Below, one piece after another: positions 62,366 through 64,000 of a stretch of 64,000 nucleotides of DNA; within the stretch, counting starts at the first letter, position 1, and every line of letters begins with the position of its first letter. Below the pieces are notes generated by a model. That model was not told the origin of the DNA. It was given only the letters and a program-made list of their open reading frames with translations, and made no database searches. This DNA is from an uncultured Pelagibacteraceae bacterium (GTDB lineage: Bacteria > Pseudomonadota > Alphaproteobacteria > Pelagibacterales > Pelagibacteraceae), in contig CACAFC010000001.1 of NCBI GenBank assembly GCA_902531765.1, positions 62,001 to 126,000 on the forward strand, given 5' to 3'. Position numbers and translations under genes: made by a program.

Positions 62366-63863
62366 AAGTAAAAATAGTTTAAAATTAAAACAGGCAAAAT
62401 TAGCTATAATAGACATTGGATCAAACTCTATAAGAATGCTAATTTATGAGGATTTCAGTTCTTCTCGTGTGCCTTTTTTTAATGAAAAAGCAGTTTGTGA
62501 ACTTGGAAAAAACTTGGATAAATCGAAAAAACTTCACAGATCTGGTACCGAATATGCTTTAAAAGTTTTAAAAAGATTTTCTGAAATTTTAAATGTTTCA
62601 AAAATCACAAATCTAAAGATTATTGCAACAGCAGTTATAAGAGAAGCAACTGATACAAAACCATTTATTGATGAAGTTGAAAAACTTTTTAAAACTAAGA
62701 TTAATATATTATCAGGCGAAGAAGAAGCTACATGCACTGCTGAGGGAGTAAAAATAGGTTTTGAAAATGTTGATGGATTAGTTGCTGACCTTGGGGGTGG
62801 TAGTTTGGAGTTAGCCCGAGTTGAAAACAATATAGTAACCAATAAAACTTCATTACCTGTTGGTGTTTTAAGATTAATGAATAATCCTATAGTTAAAAAA
62901 AGAAATCTAGCAAAATATATTAAAAAATTATTAAGAGATGAAAAATGGCTCTCAAAAAAGAAGTTTAATAATTTATATTTAGTTGGAGGTACTTGGCGTG
63001 CATTATTTAAATTACATCTTTTTCAAAATAATCATCCAGTACATATAATTCATCAATATAGTATTGATAACAATGTTTTATCTAAGTTTGTTGAAAAAAT
63101 TTCTTCTTTTAATAAATCCAAACTTAAAACAGTTGAGTATATTTCAAAATCTAGAACACCATATTTACCTTATAGCTGTATTATACTTGATGAAATTATG
63201 AAAGTTTCAAATCCAAAAAAAATTATTTGTTCTATCAGTGGTTTGCGTGAAGGATCTTTATCAATTGACCATTTTAAAGATGTAAAAGAATCTGAAATCT
63301 TTTACAAAGCAATTGAGAAGTTTGCGCAAAAAAGAGGTGATTTAGGATCAAATTATAAAAAATATTATGATTTTATTCAGCCAGTTTTTGAAGGTAATGA
63401 GCACTTTAATAAGAAATTATTATATCTGGCATGTGTATTAAGTCATATGGATTGGGGATTGGGAGCATTTCAAAAAGCTGAATTGGTATTTCAAGAAACA
63501 ATAAATACTCCTTTACTTAGATTGACTCATAAAGAAAGAATACAATTAGCTTTGTCATGTTATTGGCGGTACTGTAGTATCAAGTATAATCCAAAGATGG
63601 AGTATCTAACTTTTTTAAATAATAATGAAATTTTTTCAAGCAAACAAGTTGGAGCAGCATTGAGATTTTCACAATCATTGACCTCGATATCTACGATATT
63701 TCTTGAAGAGTTTAAATTGTATAAAAGAGGTAATGCTGTATTTTTAAAAATTCCATCACAACATCAAGAAATAATCTCAAAACAAGTTACCAAAAGATTT
63801 AAAGCTCTTGCTAGAGAATTATTTTTAGAGCCAAGAGTAATTTATTCTAATAATTCAAAATAA
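62352..63863 (+). CDS. ppx: Exopolyphosphatase / Ppx-GppA family (GTG start, overlaps ppk)
   Basis: LAIIDIGSNSIRMLIYE, ATAVIREATD, NILSGEEEA, VADLGGGSLELARV. Confidence 0.94.
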   Translation: MEVIKSKNSLKLKQAKLAIIDIGSNSIRMLIYEDFSSSRVPFFNEKAVCELGKNLDKSKKLHRSGTEYALKVLKRFSEILNVSKITNLKIIATAVIREATDTKPFIDEVEKLFKTKINILSGEEEATCTAEGVKIGFENVDGLVADLGGGSLELARVENNIVTNKTSLPVGVLRLMNNPIVKKRNLAKYIKKLLRDEKWLSKKKFNNLYLVGGTWRALFKLHLFQNNHPVHIIHQYSIDNNVLSKFVEKISSFNKSKLKTVEYISKSRTPYLPYSCIILDEIMKVSNPKKIICSISGLREGSLSIDHFKDVKESEIFYKAIEKFAQKRGDLGSNYKKYYDFIQPVFEGNEHFNKKLLYLACVLSHMDWGLGAFQKAELVFQETINTPLLRLTHKERIQLALSCYWRYCSIKYNPKMEYLTFLNNNEIFSSKQVGAALRFSQSLTSISTIFLEEFKLYKRGNAVFLKIPSQHQEIISKQVTKRFKALARELFLEPRVIYSNNSK

Positions 63864-64000
63864 ACTGAAGTTAATTAAACTTTAATAATAAGTAAATATT
63901 TCTGTAACTTAATCTTTGTAAAAGGAGTTTCAAAGTTTAAATGTTCGTTATTTCTTCCCTTGTTTAAATTTTGTTAATTAACTACTTTCCTCCTTCTCTT

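Noticed and set aside
62534-62842. 102-aa minus-strand ORF antisense to ppx
   Set aside because: Fully inside ppx; no independent evidence of coding.
63864-64000. Possible Pho box (CTGTAACTTAATCTTTGTAAA) downstream of ppx
   Set aside because: The TGTAA cores are 14 bp apart, not 11-bp phased; such AT-rich matches are expected by chance and the downstream gene is outside the window.

Overview
AT-rich, very gene-dense window that looks like a SAR11/Pelagibacterales (streamlined marine alphaproteobacterium) chromosome segment. This assignment rests on protein content, synteny and composition only; no search was run. Most of the window is core genome: lolD-dnaE-rpsB-tsf-frr-uppS-cdsA-dxr-bamA-skp-fabZ-lpxD-lpxA-lpxI-lpxB; on the minus strand gltX, lexA, trpC/D/G/E and a PpiD-like protein; tpiA-secG-pyrG-kdsA-eno-ftsB-lipA-COQ10-like; minus-strand pncC/cinA, pgpA, ispDF; ntrY-ntrX-trkA-trkH; tRNA-Arg; an Aap-type amino acid ABC transporter; an XRE regulator; tRNA-Asn and tRNA-Cys; valS-ilvD-manC. 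From ~48.9 kb to the end there is a phosphate-centred region: DAG-kinase-like, PlcP-like phosphoesterase plus glycosyltransferase (lipid remodelling), phoR, a small exported protein of unknown function, pstSCAB-phoU-phoB, sixA, ppk, ppx. The most interesting signals are: a pseudoknotted rpsB (S2) leader that would mask the ribosome-binding region; an exact GTTC-N7-GTTC SOS box at lexA; 11-bp-phased Pho-box-like repeats before pstS; intercistronic terminators placed right after both periplasmic-binding-protein genes; tandem palindromes before aapJ; a hairpin spanning the start codon of the XRE gene; an unusual NtrX with an altered Walker B motif; and several gene losses from normally conserved alphaproteobacterial blocks (pyrH, rseP, moaC/moeA, pdh genes, dusB-ntrBC). 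No CRISPR arrays, transposons, rRNA operons or prophage were seen.
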